From positions 1 to 12,259 of the forward strand of contig JAODMX010000242.1 of the NCBI GenBank assembly GCA_025464735.1: a DNA stretch of 12,259 bases. The letters run 5' to 3'. How positions within the stretch are numbered: position 1 is the stretch's first letter; every line of letters starts with the position of its first letter. This document shows positions 6,446 through 12,259 of this stretch, piece after piece. This stretch comes from Frondihabitans sp. Its GTDB lineage: Bacteria; Actinomycetota; Actinomycetes; Actinomycetales; Microbacteriaceae. The notes beneath the pieces were generated by a model, which saw only the letters and a program-made list of their open reading frames with translations, did not search any database and had not been told where the DNA came from. The position numbers were made by a program, and so were the translations under genes.

Positions 6446-7918
6446 CTACCTGGTCCGCACCTCGGCGCGGACCAGGGTGAAGCCGCCGTCCTGGCCGAAC
6501 ACTCCGACCCGACCCTCGGGTCGGTCGTAGAGTCGTGCGCTCAAGGCGACGTGACCGTCGACCACTGCGACGCAGAGGTCACCGTCGAGGTGGATCTCGA
6601 TCCGGTGCCGTCCCGGTTCGAGGCGGACCGGTCGCTCCAGTTCCACCGCGTGCGGAACATCTCCGAGGACCTGCCACTGCTCGGTCCCGGTTCGGCCTCG
6701 CGGCCACCGATCCAGGACGAGCCTGTGTCGTTGGGGCTCGAGCCGCAACGCATACCCGTCCTCGCCGTCGTCGGACGTGCGCAGCAGTACCCCGCAGGCT
6801 TGGGTGCCGTCGTCGATGTCGAGTTCCACCGCGATGACAGCATCATCTGCCAGGACTGGGCCGATCCAAGCGGCGTATCGGTCATGGGCACCCTCTCCGG
6901 TGCGCGCAGCGGCTCCGTTCACGGCGACGAAATCGTCCGTGATGTCTTCCTGCGCGACGTAGGCAGCTTTCACCGCGTCGGGAAGGTCGAATCGGAGCGC
7001 CCCGTCTGCCTGCTGGTGAGCTTGCAGAACGGACATCGTTCCGGCCCATTGCCACGCGCCCAGGTCGTGTTCGTTCTGCTTGGTAGCGATCCACCCGACG
7101 AAGTAGCGGCCGCCGTTCAGCTCGAGAGTCTTCGCGGCGTAAAACGCGCGCCCGTCAACGCTGTCATCCTCCGGCGCCCGCCACGGCCCGTCAGGGCTAT
7201 CGGCGATCCGATAGCGCGTGCAGAATGCGTCCGAGAACTCGGAGTACACGAGGTACCACCAATCGCCCCACTGGAACACGTCGGGGCATTCCTGCGTGAT
7301 GAAGCGGTGCGGTTCCCACAGGGTACCGGCATCCCGCCAGGTGACGAGATCATCGGACTCGAGGCGTGCTACGACTCCGGAGCGGCGGTACGGCTCGCCG
7401 AGTCGACGGGTCGCGAGCAGCATCTGCCACGGCGCATCCGGCGAGGGACGGAACACGAACGGGTCCCGCCAGTCCTCCGCCGCATACTGTTCGGACGCAG
7501 GAAAATCCCAGTCCGGGTGCTTTAGCCACCGGGTGGGATCCCCTTCGGAGGTGGCATGGCACACGACCTGCGCGTCGCCTTCCGCGCCGTTGCGTGAGGT
7601 ACGAATCCGCGGATTGTGGCCGGTATAGAACAGGTGCAGTCCACCGGCGTCGTCCCGGATGACACTGCCGGTGTAGCAGTCGAAATCGGACGCGTCAGGC
7701 CCGCCCGAGGGGAGTACCACTCCCCGGTCGTGGAAGTCGACGAAATCGGTGGTGGTGACGGCCCCCCAAGGCATTCCCGTTGCCCGCTTCAGGGGGGCCT
7801 CGCTCGGCCGTTCATCGAGGAGGTAGAACAGCCAGGCCGTTCCATCGAGTTCGAACGGGATCACATCGCCGACCCAACCGGCCGGGGGGCGGAAGTGCGT
7901 GCCGGGGTGCCGACTCAT
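6446..7918 (-). CDS. Cytoplasmic GH32-type beta-fructosidase-like hydrolase
   Basis: A 490-residue protein without a signal peptide, so expected to split imported sucrose, fructo-oligosaccharides or similar fructosides in the cytoplasm. It has the three GH32 acidic motifs: D18 in W-V-G-D-V-I-P-F (the usual W-M-N-D-P-N-G is replaced, but the aspartate is kept), R151-D152-P153, and E210-C211-P212-D213 as acid/base region. 'AAKTLELNGGRYFVGWI' precedes the end of the propeller. The C-terminal part (from about residue 345) is a beta-sandwich with 'YALRLEPQRHRLVLDRW', 'RHRIEIHLDGDLCVAVVDG' and 'RVGVFGQDGG', as in GH32. The ATG overlaps the TGA of the upstream lacI gene (ATGA), with AAGGAG four bases before it, so the two are translated from one message and this gene is autoregulated with lacI. 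It belongs to a divergent GH32 branch; related GH43/GH68-type activity is the main alternative. Confidence 0.87.
   Translation of the reverse strand: MSRHPGTHFRPPAGWVGDVIPFELDGTAWLFYLLDERPSEAPLKRATGMPWGAVTTTDFVDFHDRGVVLPSGGPDASDFDCYTGSVIRDDAGGLHLFYTGHNPRIRTSRNGAEGDAQVVCHATSEGDPTRWLKHPDWDFPASEQYAAEDWRDPFVFRPSPDAPWQMLLATRRLGEPYRRSGVVARLESDDLVTWRDAGTLWEPHRFITQECPDVFQWGDWWYLVYSEFSDAFCTRYRIADSPDGPWRAPEDDSVDGRAFYAAKTLELNGGRYFVGWIATKQNEHDLGAWQWAGTMSVLQAHQQADGALRFDLPDAVKAAYVAQEDITDDFVAVNGAAARTGEGAHDRYAAWIGPVLADDAVIAVELDIDDGTQACGVLLRTSDDGEDGYALRLEPQRHRLVLDRWPRGRTGTEQWQVLGDVPHAVELERPVRLEPGRHRIEIHLDGDLCVAVVDGHVALSARLYDRPEGRVGVFGQDGGFTLVRAEVRTR
6449..6476. terminator. Hairpin between convergent GH32 genes
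   Basis: CCTGGTCCGC (6449-6458) and GCGGACCAGG (6467-6476) form a perfect 10-bp stem with an 8-base loop. It covers the last codons of the minus-strand gene, immediately before its TAG (6446-6448), and lies 42 bases beyond the stop of the plus-strand gene. It could end transcription of the plus-strand gene; for the minus-strand gene its position inside the coding end is unusual. No T-run is present. Confidence 0.45.
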
Positions 7919-8958
7919 TGGGCTCCTTCCGATCGTGGGGCGGCCAGCGAGCTGCGGGCGATGTAGTCGCAGGGCACGATGTGCCGCAGTGGAGCATCGT
8001 CGTCGAGAAGAAGCGTGCCGGCTTCGAACCCCATCCGCTCATGCGGAAGCGCCACGGTGGTCAACGGTGGATGCAGCTGATCGGCCAGATCCGGCTGGTC
8101 GTCGAATCCGACGATGCTGATGTCGTCCGGGCAGCGCAATCCCAGGGACTGAGCCGCCATCATCGCCCCGACCGCCATTCGGTCGTTGCCGCAGACGAAC
8201 ACCGTTGGCCGCTCTTCAGTGAGCACGGTCATCGCGAGGTCGTAACCCGAGCCCACCTGGTACGTGCCGTATTCGCGTCGGATCGATTCGGAATCGATAT
8301 CTGCGTCGTGTGCCGCGTCTATCAGGCCACGGACTCGCTCCTGGCAGGCGAAATCGTCCTCCGGTCCGCCGAGGAACACGACATTCCGATGTCCGGCGGC
8401 GAACACGGCGGTGGCAGCATCCTTGCCGCCTTGATATTCGTCCGCGAGCACCACGGTCGCGTCGCCTGACTCCAAGGGGAAGCAGTTGACAAATACCATC
8501 CGTGTCCCGGCGGGCACCTCTATGGGCTGCACAACCTCCGGGCCGGGGGCCGCGTAGATCAGGCCCGCGACACCCTGGCGGACCAGGTTCTCCACTGCGG
8601 CTTTCCCGCCGTCAGGGGTTTGCTCGGTCTCGACGACGAAGCAGACGTAGCCCGCGTCCTGAACGGCTCGCTGGATGCCGGTGATGATCCGACCGGCGTA
8701 GGGCTGTGCGACGACACGGTCCGCAATGACACCGACGGTGTACGAGCGGTTCGATCGCAACGCCTGTGCGGCCCGGTTCGGCTGGAAGTTCAGATCCTTC
8801 GCCGCCTGAAGGACCCTGGTGCGAGTCTCTTCAGCGACGGACACGTCCCGGCGGTCGTTCAGCACGAACGAAACCGTCGGCTGCGACACCCCGGCGTGCC
8901 GTGCAACATCTTTCATCGTCACTCTCAACGACTTCTCTGGTCCCTTGCGGTTTGCCAT
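7915..8958 (-). CDS. LacI-family transcriptional repressor of the fructoside locus
   Basis: A 347-residue LacI/GalR-type regulator. The N-terminal helix-turn-helix is 'TMKDVARHAGVSQPTVSFVL' (residues 14-33), followed by the hinge 'NRAAQALRSNRSYTVGVI', where the leucine inserts into the central CG of the operator. The rest is a periplasmic-binding-protein-like effector domain with 'FLGGPEDDFACQERVRGL', 'PTVFVCGNDRMAVGAMMAA', 'DISIVGFDDQPDLADQL' and 'PPLTTVALP'. ATG 8956-8958 has an AGGAGGAAGG ribosome site. It is the first gene of a two-gene unit with the cytoplasmic GH32 enzyme and is divergent from the ABC transporter. Three AATACGTATT palindromes in front of the GH32, lacI and ABC units are its likely targets. 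The inducer is presumably a fructose-containing sugar or its phosphate; that is inference from neighbours. Confidence 0.93.
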   Translation of the reverse strand: MANRKGPEKSLRVTMKDVARHAGVSQPTVSFVLNDRRDVSVAEETRTRVLQAAKDLNFQPNRAAQALRSNRSYTVGVIADRVVAQPYAGRIITGIQRAVQDAGYVCFVVETEQTPDGGKAAVENLVRQGVAGLIYAAPGPEVVQPIEVPAGTRMVFVNCFPLESGDATVVLADEYQGGKDAATAVFAAGHRNVVFLGGPEDDFACQERVRGLIDAAHDADIDSESIRREYGTYQVGSGYDLAMTVLTEERPTVFVCGNDRMAVGAMMAAQSLGLRCPDDISIVGFDDQPDLADQLHPPLTTVALPHERMGFEAGTLLLDDDAPLRHIVPCDYIARSSLAAPRSEGAQ

Positions 8959-8993
8959 CTGCCTTCCTCCTGACCCTCATCATGCCAGAAGCA

Positions 8994-9003
8994 AATACGT
9001 ATT
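8994..9003. promoter_or_regulatory. LacI operator proximal to lacI
   Basis: A second exact AATACGTATT palindrome, 36 bp upstream of the lacI ATG. It overlaps the start of the -35 candidate of the divergent ABC promoter (TTGCTT 9002-9007) and lies just downstream of the likely lacI transcription start (-10 candidate TACACT on the minus strand at 9021-9026). Its centre is 47 bp from the centre of the third site, so a tetrameric repressor could hold both. Confidence 0.8.
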
Positions 9004-9030
9004 GCTTCCCTCTGCTTCAGAGTGTACGCT
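9002..9030 (+). promoter_or_regulatory. Candidate promoter of the ABC transporter operon
   Basis: TTGCTT (9002-9007) and TACGCT (9025-9030) are 17 bp apart, each matching three of six consensus positions. This weak promoter would start transcription near 9037, so the operator at 9041-9050 falls at the start of the message. A -10-like TACACT on the opposite strand (9021-9026) probably serves lacI, so the divergent promoters overlap. Confidence 0.35.
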
Positions 9031-9040
9031 CGCCATCACA

Positions 9041-9050
9041 AATACGTATT
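9041..9050. promoter_or_regulatory. LacI operator proximal to the ABC operon
   Basis: Third exact AATACGTATT palindrome, 47 bases before the ATG of the solute-binding protein. It shares the extended 14-mer AATACGTATTGGTT with the operator of the secreted GH32 gene. Its place right after the predicted transcription start is the same as at that gene. Confidence 0.8.
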
Positions 9051-9097
9051 GGTTCGCTTTGGTGGCGGACCAACGACCGCTCAGAGAGGAGCGAATC

Positions 9098-10510
9098 ATG
9101 GTCAATTCATTCCAGGCACCTATCGACCGCCGCACCCTGTTCAAGGCCGGAGGCGCGGGGCTCGCGCTTGCGGGTATCGCGTCGCTCGCGGCGTGCGCGT
9201 CGACCGGAGGCGGCGGCGGGACGAATACATCCGGGACGGTGACGATGCTCTACTTCGGCGAGCAGAGCGCGGCGACGACCCTGCAGAAGGCGATCGAGCC
9301 GAAGATTAAGAAGCTGGACAAGAACGCCTCCTTCCAGGTCACCGCCATCAATGGCACTGACTGGAACGACTTCCTCGCGAAGGTTCTCACCCAGATCGCC
9401 GCCGGAAACGCGCCCGACATTGTCAGCGTCGCAACAGAAGGCCAGCAGCTGCTCGCATCGAAGGACCTCCTCGTCCCGCTGGACAGCTATGTCACGAAGA
9501 ACCTCTCGTCGTTGAACACGTACTTCACCGGTGTGCACCCCGCGCTCGTCGAATCGACGATGTATCAAGGTCACCTCTACACGCTTCCGGACAGCTTCAA
9601 CGCGGGGAGCATGTTCTACTCCACAAGCATCTTCGAGAAGGCGGGCATCTCGGCTCCCAAGGACAACTGGACCATGGATGACTTCCACTCTTCCGCGAGC
9701 AGCATTGCGAAACTCGGTGGCAACACAAATGCCTTCGACTGGGTTGTGCGTCTCTGGGGCAGCTGGACCTCTTTCTTGTACGCCAACGACGGGAACCTGC
9801 TCGAAGAGGGCAAGTACTCGGGCGGCGATTGGCTGTGGAAGAGCGATGCCTTCAAGAACAACACCGTTGGGGTCGACGGTCGCAAGGGCGGCTGGAAGTG
9901 GGGTCAACCCACCGCCAACTCGGATGCGGCGGTGGAGGCCCTCGAATACATGATCGATCTGCAGAAGTCCGGCTACTCACCTTCGCCCGACGTGGGAGGC
10001 GGCGCCACACTGCAGGGCCTCTTCGCCTCGGGGCGAATCGGCATGGCGATCGGAGGAGGCTTCTGGGCGGGCGGCCTTCACAACGCGGGTATGAAAGACG
10101 GGAGCTTCGACGTGGCACCGTTCCCGACCTGGAAGAGCAACAAGTCCCTCTTCGGAGCGGGCGGCTACGGCATCTTCAATTCGTCGAAGAGAAAAGATCT
10201 CGCATTCGAGGTGGTGAAGCTCATGGTGCAGCCATCGACCTTCGACACTCTCTGGCCTGGGAATGTCACCACCCCCGGACAGAAGCCGCTGATGACTGAT
10301 GCCCGGTACTCCTCGACCGGGCCCGCCCACTGGTCGGTGTTCTACGACCAGCTGAACGGTTCGGTCCCGATCTCGGCACCGCCGTACTACAACGCCCTCG
10401 CAACGTCGCTGAACCAGAGGACCACGCAGGCCATCTCCTCCGGCAACGCCAAACAGGCGCTGGATGGCATGCAGGCCGACTTCGAGCAGGCCGCGAAGCA
10501 GTCTTCCTGA
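9098..10510 (+). CDS. ABC sugar transporter solute-binding lipoprotein (CUT1 family)
   Basis: A 470-residue extracellular sugar-binding protein anchored to the outer face of the membrane. ATG 9098 has GAGAGGAG six bases upstream; the longer open frame from 8819 is rejected because it runs through the promoter and both operators. The N-terminus has a twin-arginine motif D-R-R-T-L-F-K (residues 10-16), a hydrophobic stretch and a lipobox L-A-A-C with the lipidated C33, so it is exported folded by Tat and then lipidated. The mature part has the family 1 binding-protein pattern 'VLTQIAAGNAPDIVSV', 'LYTLPDSFNAGSMFYSTSIF', 'LFASGRIGMAIGG' and 'FGAGGYGIFNSSKRKD'. The stop TGA shares a base with the next ATG (TGATG), so permease 1 is translationally coupled. 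Its substrate is probably a fructo-oligosaccharide or sucrose-like sugar, judged only from the GH32 neighbours and shared operator. Confidence 0.92.
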   Translation: MVNSFQAPIDRRTLFKAGGAGLALAGIASLAACASTGGGGGTNTSGTVTMLYFGEQSAATTLQKAIEPKIKKLDKNASFQVTAINGTDWNDFLAKVLTQIAAGNAPDIVSVATEGQQLLASKDLLVPLDSYVTKNLSSLNTYFTGVHPALVESTMYQGHLYTLPDSFNAGSMFYSTSIFEKAGISAPKDNWTMDDFHSSASSIAKLGGNTNAFDWVVRLWGSWTSFLYANDGNLLEEGKYSGGDWLWKSDAFKNNTVGVDGRKGGWKWGQPTANSDAAVEALEYMIDLQKSGYSPSPDVGGGATLQGLFASGRIGMAIGGGFWAGGLHNAGMKDGSFDVAPFPTWKSNKSLFGAGGYGIFNSSKRKDLAFEVVKLMVQPSTFDTLWPGNVTTPGQKPLMTDARYSSTGPAHWSVFYDQLNGSVPISAPPYYNALATSLNQRTTQAISSGNAKQALDGMQADFEQAAKQSS

Positions 10511-11469
10511 TGTCCGCCGCTATCGAGCGGCGCGGGGGCGCCCCATCGAGCTCCCACGCCCGCAAAGTCCAACCTCGGCCGGGCGCGCGGCGAGCACGCC
10601 GCCGAGAGGCGACCTTCGGGTTCCTGATGATCGGCCTGGCCGTCATCTTCGTCGCCGTGTTCACCCTGGCGCCAATTCTGGCGTCCCTCGGCTTGTCGTT
10701 CATGTCCTGGGACGTGTTCACGCCACCGAAATGGGTGGGCTTGCAGAATTACACCCGCCTGTTCAGTGACGGACAGGTCCTGGCATCGTTCGGCGTCACC
10801 ATTACGCTGGCCGTCGCCATCGTGGTGCTGCAGATCTCCCTGGGGATGCTCTTGGCGGTGCTGGCGAACAATCGGCGCCGCAACGCGACCCGCGTGTTCT
10901 TCCGCACCGCGTTCTACCTTCCGTTGTTGGCGTCAACTGCCGCGGTGTCGATTTTCATGGGCTATATCTTCGACACCAAGTTCGGGCTCATTAACTACTA
11001 TCTGGGCGAGCTGGGGCTCTCGGGGGTGCACTGGCTGAACAATCCGTTTTCGGCGAAGGTCACCATCGTCCTGGTCGTGGTGTGGCAGCAGGTTGGTTTC
11101 ACCTTTGTGCTGTTCGTCGCGGCATTGATGTCGGTCCCTGTCGATGTCCAGGAGGCGGCGGCGATCGACGGGGCCGGTCCGTGGCGCACGCTGTTCCAGA
11201 TCAAGATTCCGCTGATCAGCCCGACGATCCTGTTCGCCACCGTCATCGCGATGATCAACGCGATGCAGTTGTTCGACCAACCCTTCATCATGACCAAGGG
11301 CGGGCCAGGGACGGCGACGACGACCGCGACGATCTCGCTGTATCAAGCGGGATTCCAGAACCTGCAGTTCGGATTCGCCTCGGCTATCGCGATCCTGCTG
11401 CTGGTCATCATCGGCATCATCACGGGCCTTCAATTCCTCGCAGCACGGAAGCTGGTGTTCTACCAATGA
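10510..11469 (+). CDS. ABC sugar transporter permease 1 (MalF/UgpA type)
   Basis: A 319-residue inner-membrane component with six hydrophobic segments at about residues 37-62, 92-120, 130-153, 180-207, 235-255 and 285-310. The cytoplasmic EAA loop, which contacts the ATPase, is seen as 'EAAAIDGAGPWRTLF' from E215, followed by 'IKIPLISP'. A basic, poorly conserved cytoplasmic tail (R8, R9, R24, R28-R34 region) precedes the first helix. Its start overlaps the stop of the binding-protein gene by one base, and its stop overlaps the ATG of permease 2 (ATGA). With permease 2 it forms the heterodimeric channel of a CUT1 importer. Confidence 0.93.
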   Translation: MSAAIERRGGAPSSSHARKVQPRPGARRARRREATFGFLMIGLAVIFVAVFTLAPILASLGLSFMSWDVFTPPKWVGLQNYTRLFSDGQVLASFGVTITLAVAIVVLQISLGMLLAVLANNRRRNATRVFFRTAFYLPLLASTAAVSIFMGYIFDTKFGLINYYLGELGLSGVHWLNNPFSAKVTIVLVVVWQQVGFTFVLFVAALMSVPVDVQEAAAIDGAGPWRTLFQIKIPLISPTILFATVIAMINAMQLFDQPFIMTKGGPGTATTTATISLYQAGFQNLQFGFASAIAILLLVIIGIITGLQFLAARKLVFYQ

Positions 11470-12259
11470 CGACAGAGACTATTCACCCGGTGCCGTTGCT
11501 CGATGCGAGCAAGCCACGCCCGGACGGTGTCGTGCGACGCAGGAAACCCATCGTCAAAGTGGGCAGCGTCGTCGGCTTGGTGACTCTGATCATCGCGGCC
11601 GTCTTCGCGCTGGGCCCACTGCTGTGGACTCTGACGACGTCGTTAAGGACCCCGGCCGCCTCGTTCAACAATCCGCCACAGTGGTTCCCGGTTGACTGGG
11701 ACTTCAGTAACTACACGGCTGTGTTCCACCAGTTACCGATTGGACAGTTCTTCCTGAACAGCGTGGTCGTCACGTTGCTGATCGTCGTGGGCCAGACGGT
11801 CACCTGCAGCTTGTCGGGTTACGCATTCGCGATGATCTCGTTTCCCGGGAAGAACACCATCTTCGGAATCTTCCTGGCGACGATGATGGTGCCGATCCAG
11901 ACGATCATCATCCCGGTCTTCGTCATCCTGAAGGACTTGGGCCTGACCGGATCCATCGCATCGCTGATCATCCCCGCGCTTGGAAGTGCGTTCGGCACTT
12001 TCTTGATGAGGCAGTACTTCATGCAGATGCCGAAAGAACTGGGTGAGGCGGCGCGGATCGATGGCGCCAGCCAGTTCGGAGTGTTCCGACACATCTACAT
12101 CAGGATGGCCAGCCCTGCAGTCGCCACTCTCGCGATCTTGAACTTCTCCGGGTTCTGGGCCGAGTACTACCGGCCGCTGATCTTCTTGAACCAGCAGAAC
12201 ACTTTCACCCTGCCGTTGGGCCTCGTCGCCCTACAAGGGAACTTGGGCACCGGATCCAT
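11466..12259 (+). CDS. ABC sugar transporter permease 2 (MalG/UgpE type), truncated by the window end
   Basis: The first 264 codons are present; perhaps 20-40 are missing at the 3' end, judging by the family's length. Hydrophobic segments are visible at about residues 33-58, 95-118, 129-152, 160-185 and 215-240. The EAA loop is 'EAARIDGASQFGVF' from E194, followed by 'IYIRMASPAVATL'. 'NSVVVTLLIVVGQT' and 'SGYAFAMISFPGK' are typical of MalG-type subunits. ATG 11466 is inside the stop region of permease 1 (ATGA), so the two are coupled. No ATPase gene is visible; many actinobacterial sugar importers share one distant ATPase (MsiK-type), which may hold here. Confidence 0.92.
   Translation, partial: MTTETIHPVPLLDASKPRPDGVVRRRKPIVKVGSVVGLVTLIIAAVFALGPLLWTLTTSLRTPAASFNNPPQWFPVDWDFSNYTAVFHQLPIGQFFLNSVVVTLLIVVGQTVTCSLSGYAFAMISFPGKNTIFGIFLATMMVPIQTIIIPVFVILKDLGLTGSIASLIIPALGSAFGTFLMRQYFMQMPKELGEAARIDGASQFGVFRHIYIRMASPAVATLAILNFSGFWAEYYRPLIFLNQQNTFTLPLGLVALQGNLGTGS

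Noticed and set aside
6425..7525. 366-residue plus-strand open frame
   Set aside because: Antisense shadow of the cytoplasmic GH32-like gene; no recognisable domain.
8819..9097. 93-residue upstream extension of the solute-binding protein
   Set aside because: It overlaps the lacI coding start, both operators and the promoter; ATG 9098 has a strong ribosome site and opens on a Tat lipoprotein signal.
8966..9097. Riboswitch or other structured RNA in the lacI/ABC intergenic region
   Set aside because: The two palindromes are best explained as DNA operators; no conserved riboswitch pattern is seen and the leaders would be too short.
1..12259. CRISPR array, tRNA or rRNA gene, insertion sequence, phage or toxin-antitoxin elements
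   Set aside because: No spaced repeats, tRNA-like fold, transposase motifs or terminal inverted repeats were seen in any part of the window.

Overview
The window looks like chromosomal DNA of a high-GC Gram-positive actinobacterium. Codons strongly prefer G/C at the third position, exported proteins have Ala-rich signal peptides, the solute-binding protein is a twin-arginine lipoprotein, and sugar genes are under a LacI-type repressor. A Microbacteriaceae-like host is a guess from overall protein style; no marker gene is present to prove it.

Left part (1-3.6 kb): a truncated 3-hydroxyisobutyrate / 6-phosphogluconate dehydrogenase-type gene on the minus strand, with a very clear promoter and a LacI-type operator-like palindrome. 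It is divergent from a gene for a large secreted protein of unknown function (623-2290). That gene converges, across a perfect 15-bp hairpin, on a minus-strand short-chain dehydrogenase. The dehydrogenase overlaps the end of a MarR-family regulator remnant whose N-terminal half is not readable in one frame.

Right part (3.8-12.26 kb): a fructan/fructoside utilisation locus. A secreted GH32 enzyme (3921-6407, plus) faces a two-gene minus-strand unit, a LacI repressor (7915-8958) followed with ATGA overlap by a cytoplasmic GH32-like hydrolase (6446-7918). Divergent from the repressor is a CUT1-type ABC sugar importer: Tat lipoprotein (9098-10510), permease 1 (10510-11469) and permease 2 (11466 to the window end), each overlapping the next by 1-4 nt. 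No ATPase gene is seen before the window ends.

The parts are tied together by three exact copies of the palindrome AATACGTATT: one downstream of the promoter of the secreted GH32 gene and two in the lacI/ABC divergent promoter region. The simple model is: the secreted GH32 enzyme cuts extracellular fructan, the ABC system imports fructosides, the cytoplasmic GH32 enzyme splits them, and the LacI protein shuts all three units off when substrate is absent.

The most unusual object is the secreted GH32 enzyme. Its catalytic propeller is interrupted by a beta-rich module of about 309 residues, and that module is itself interrupted by a second, complete copy of the same module (a domain within a domain within a domain). 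I did not find a convincing wholly new multi-gene system.
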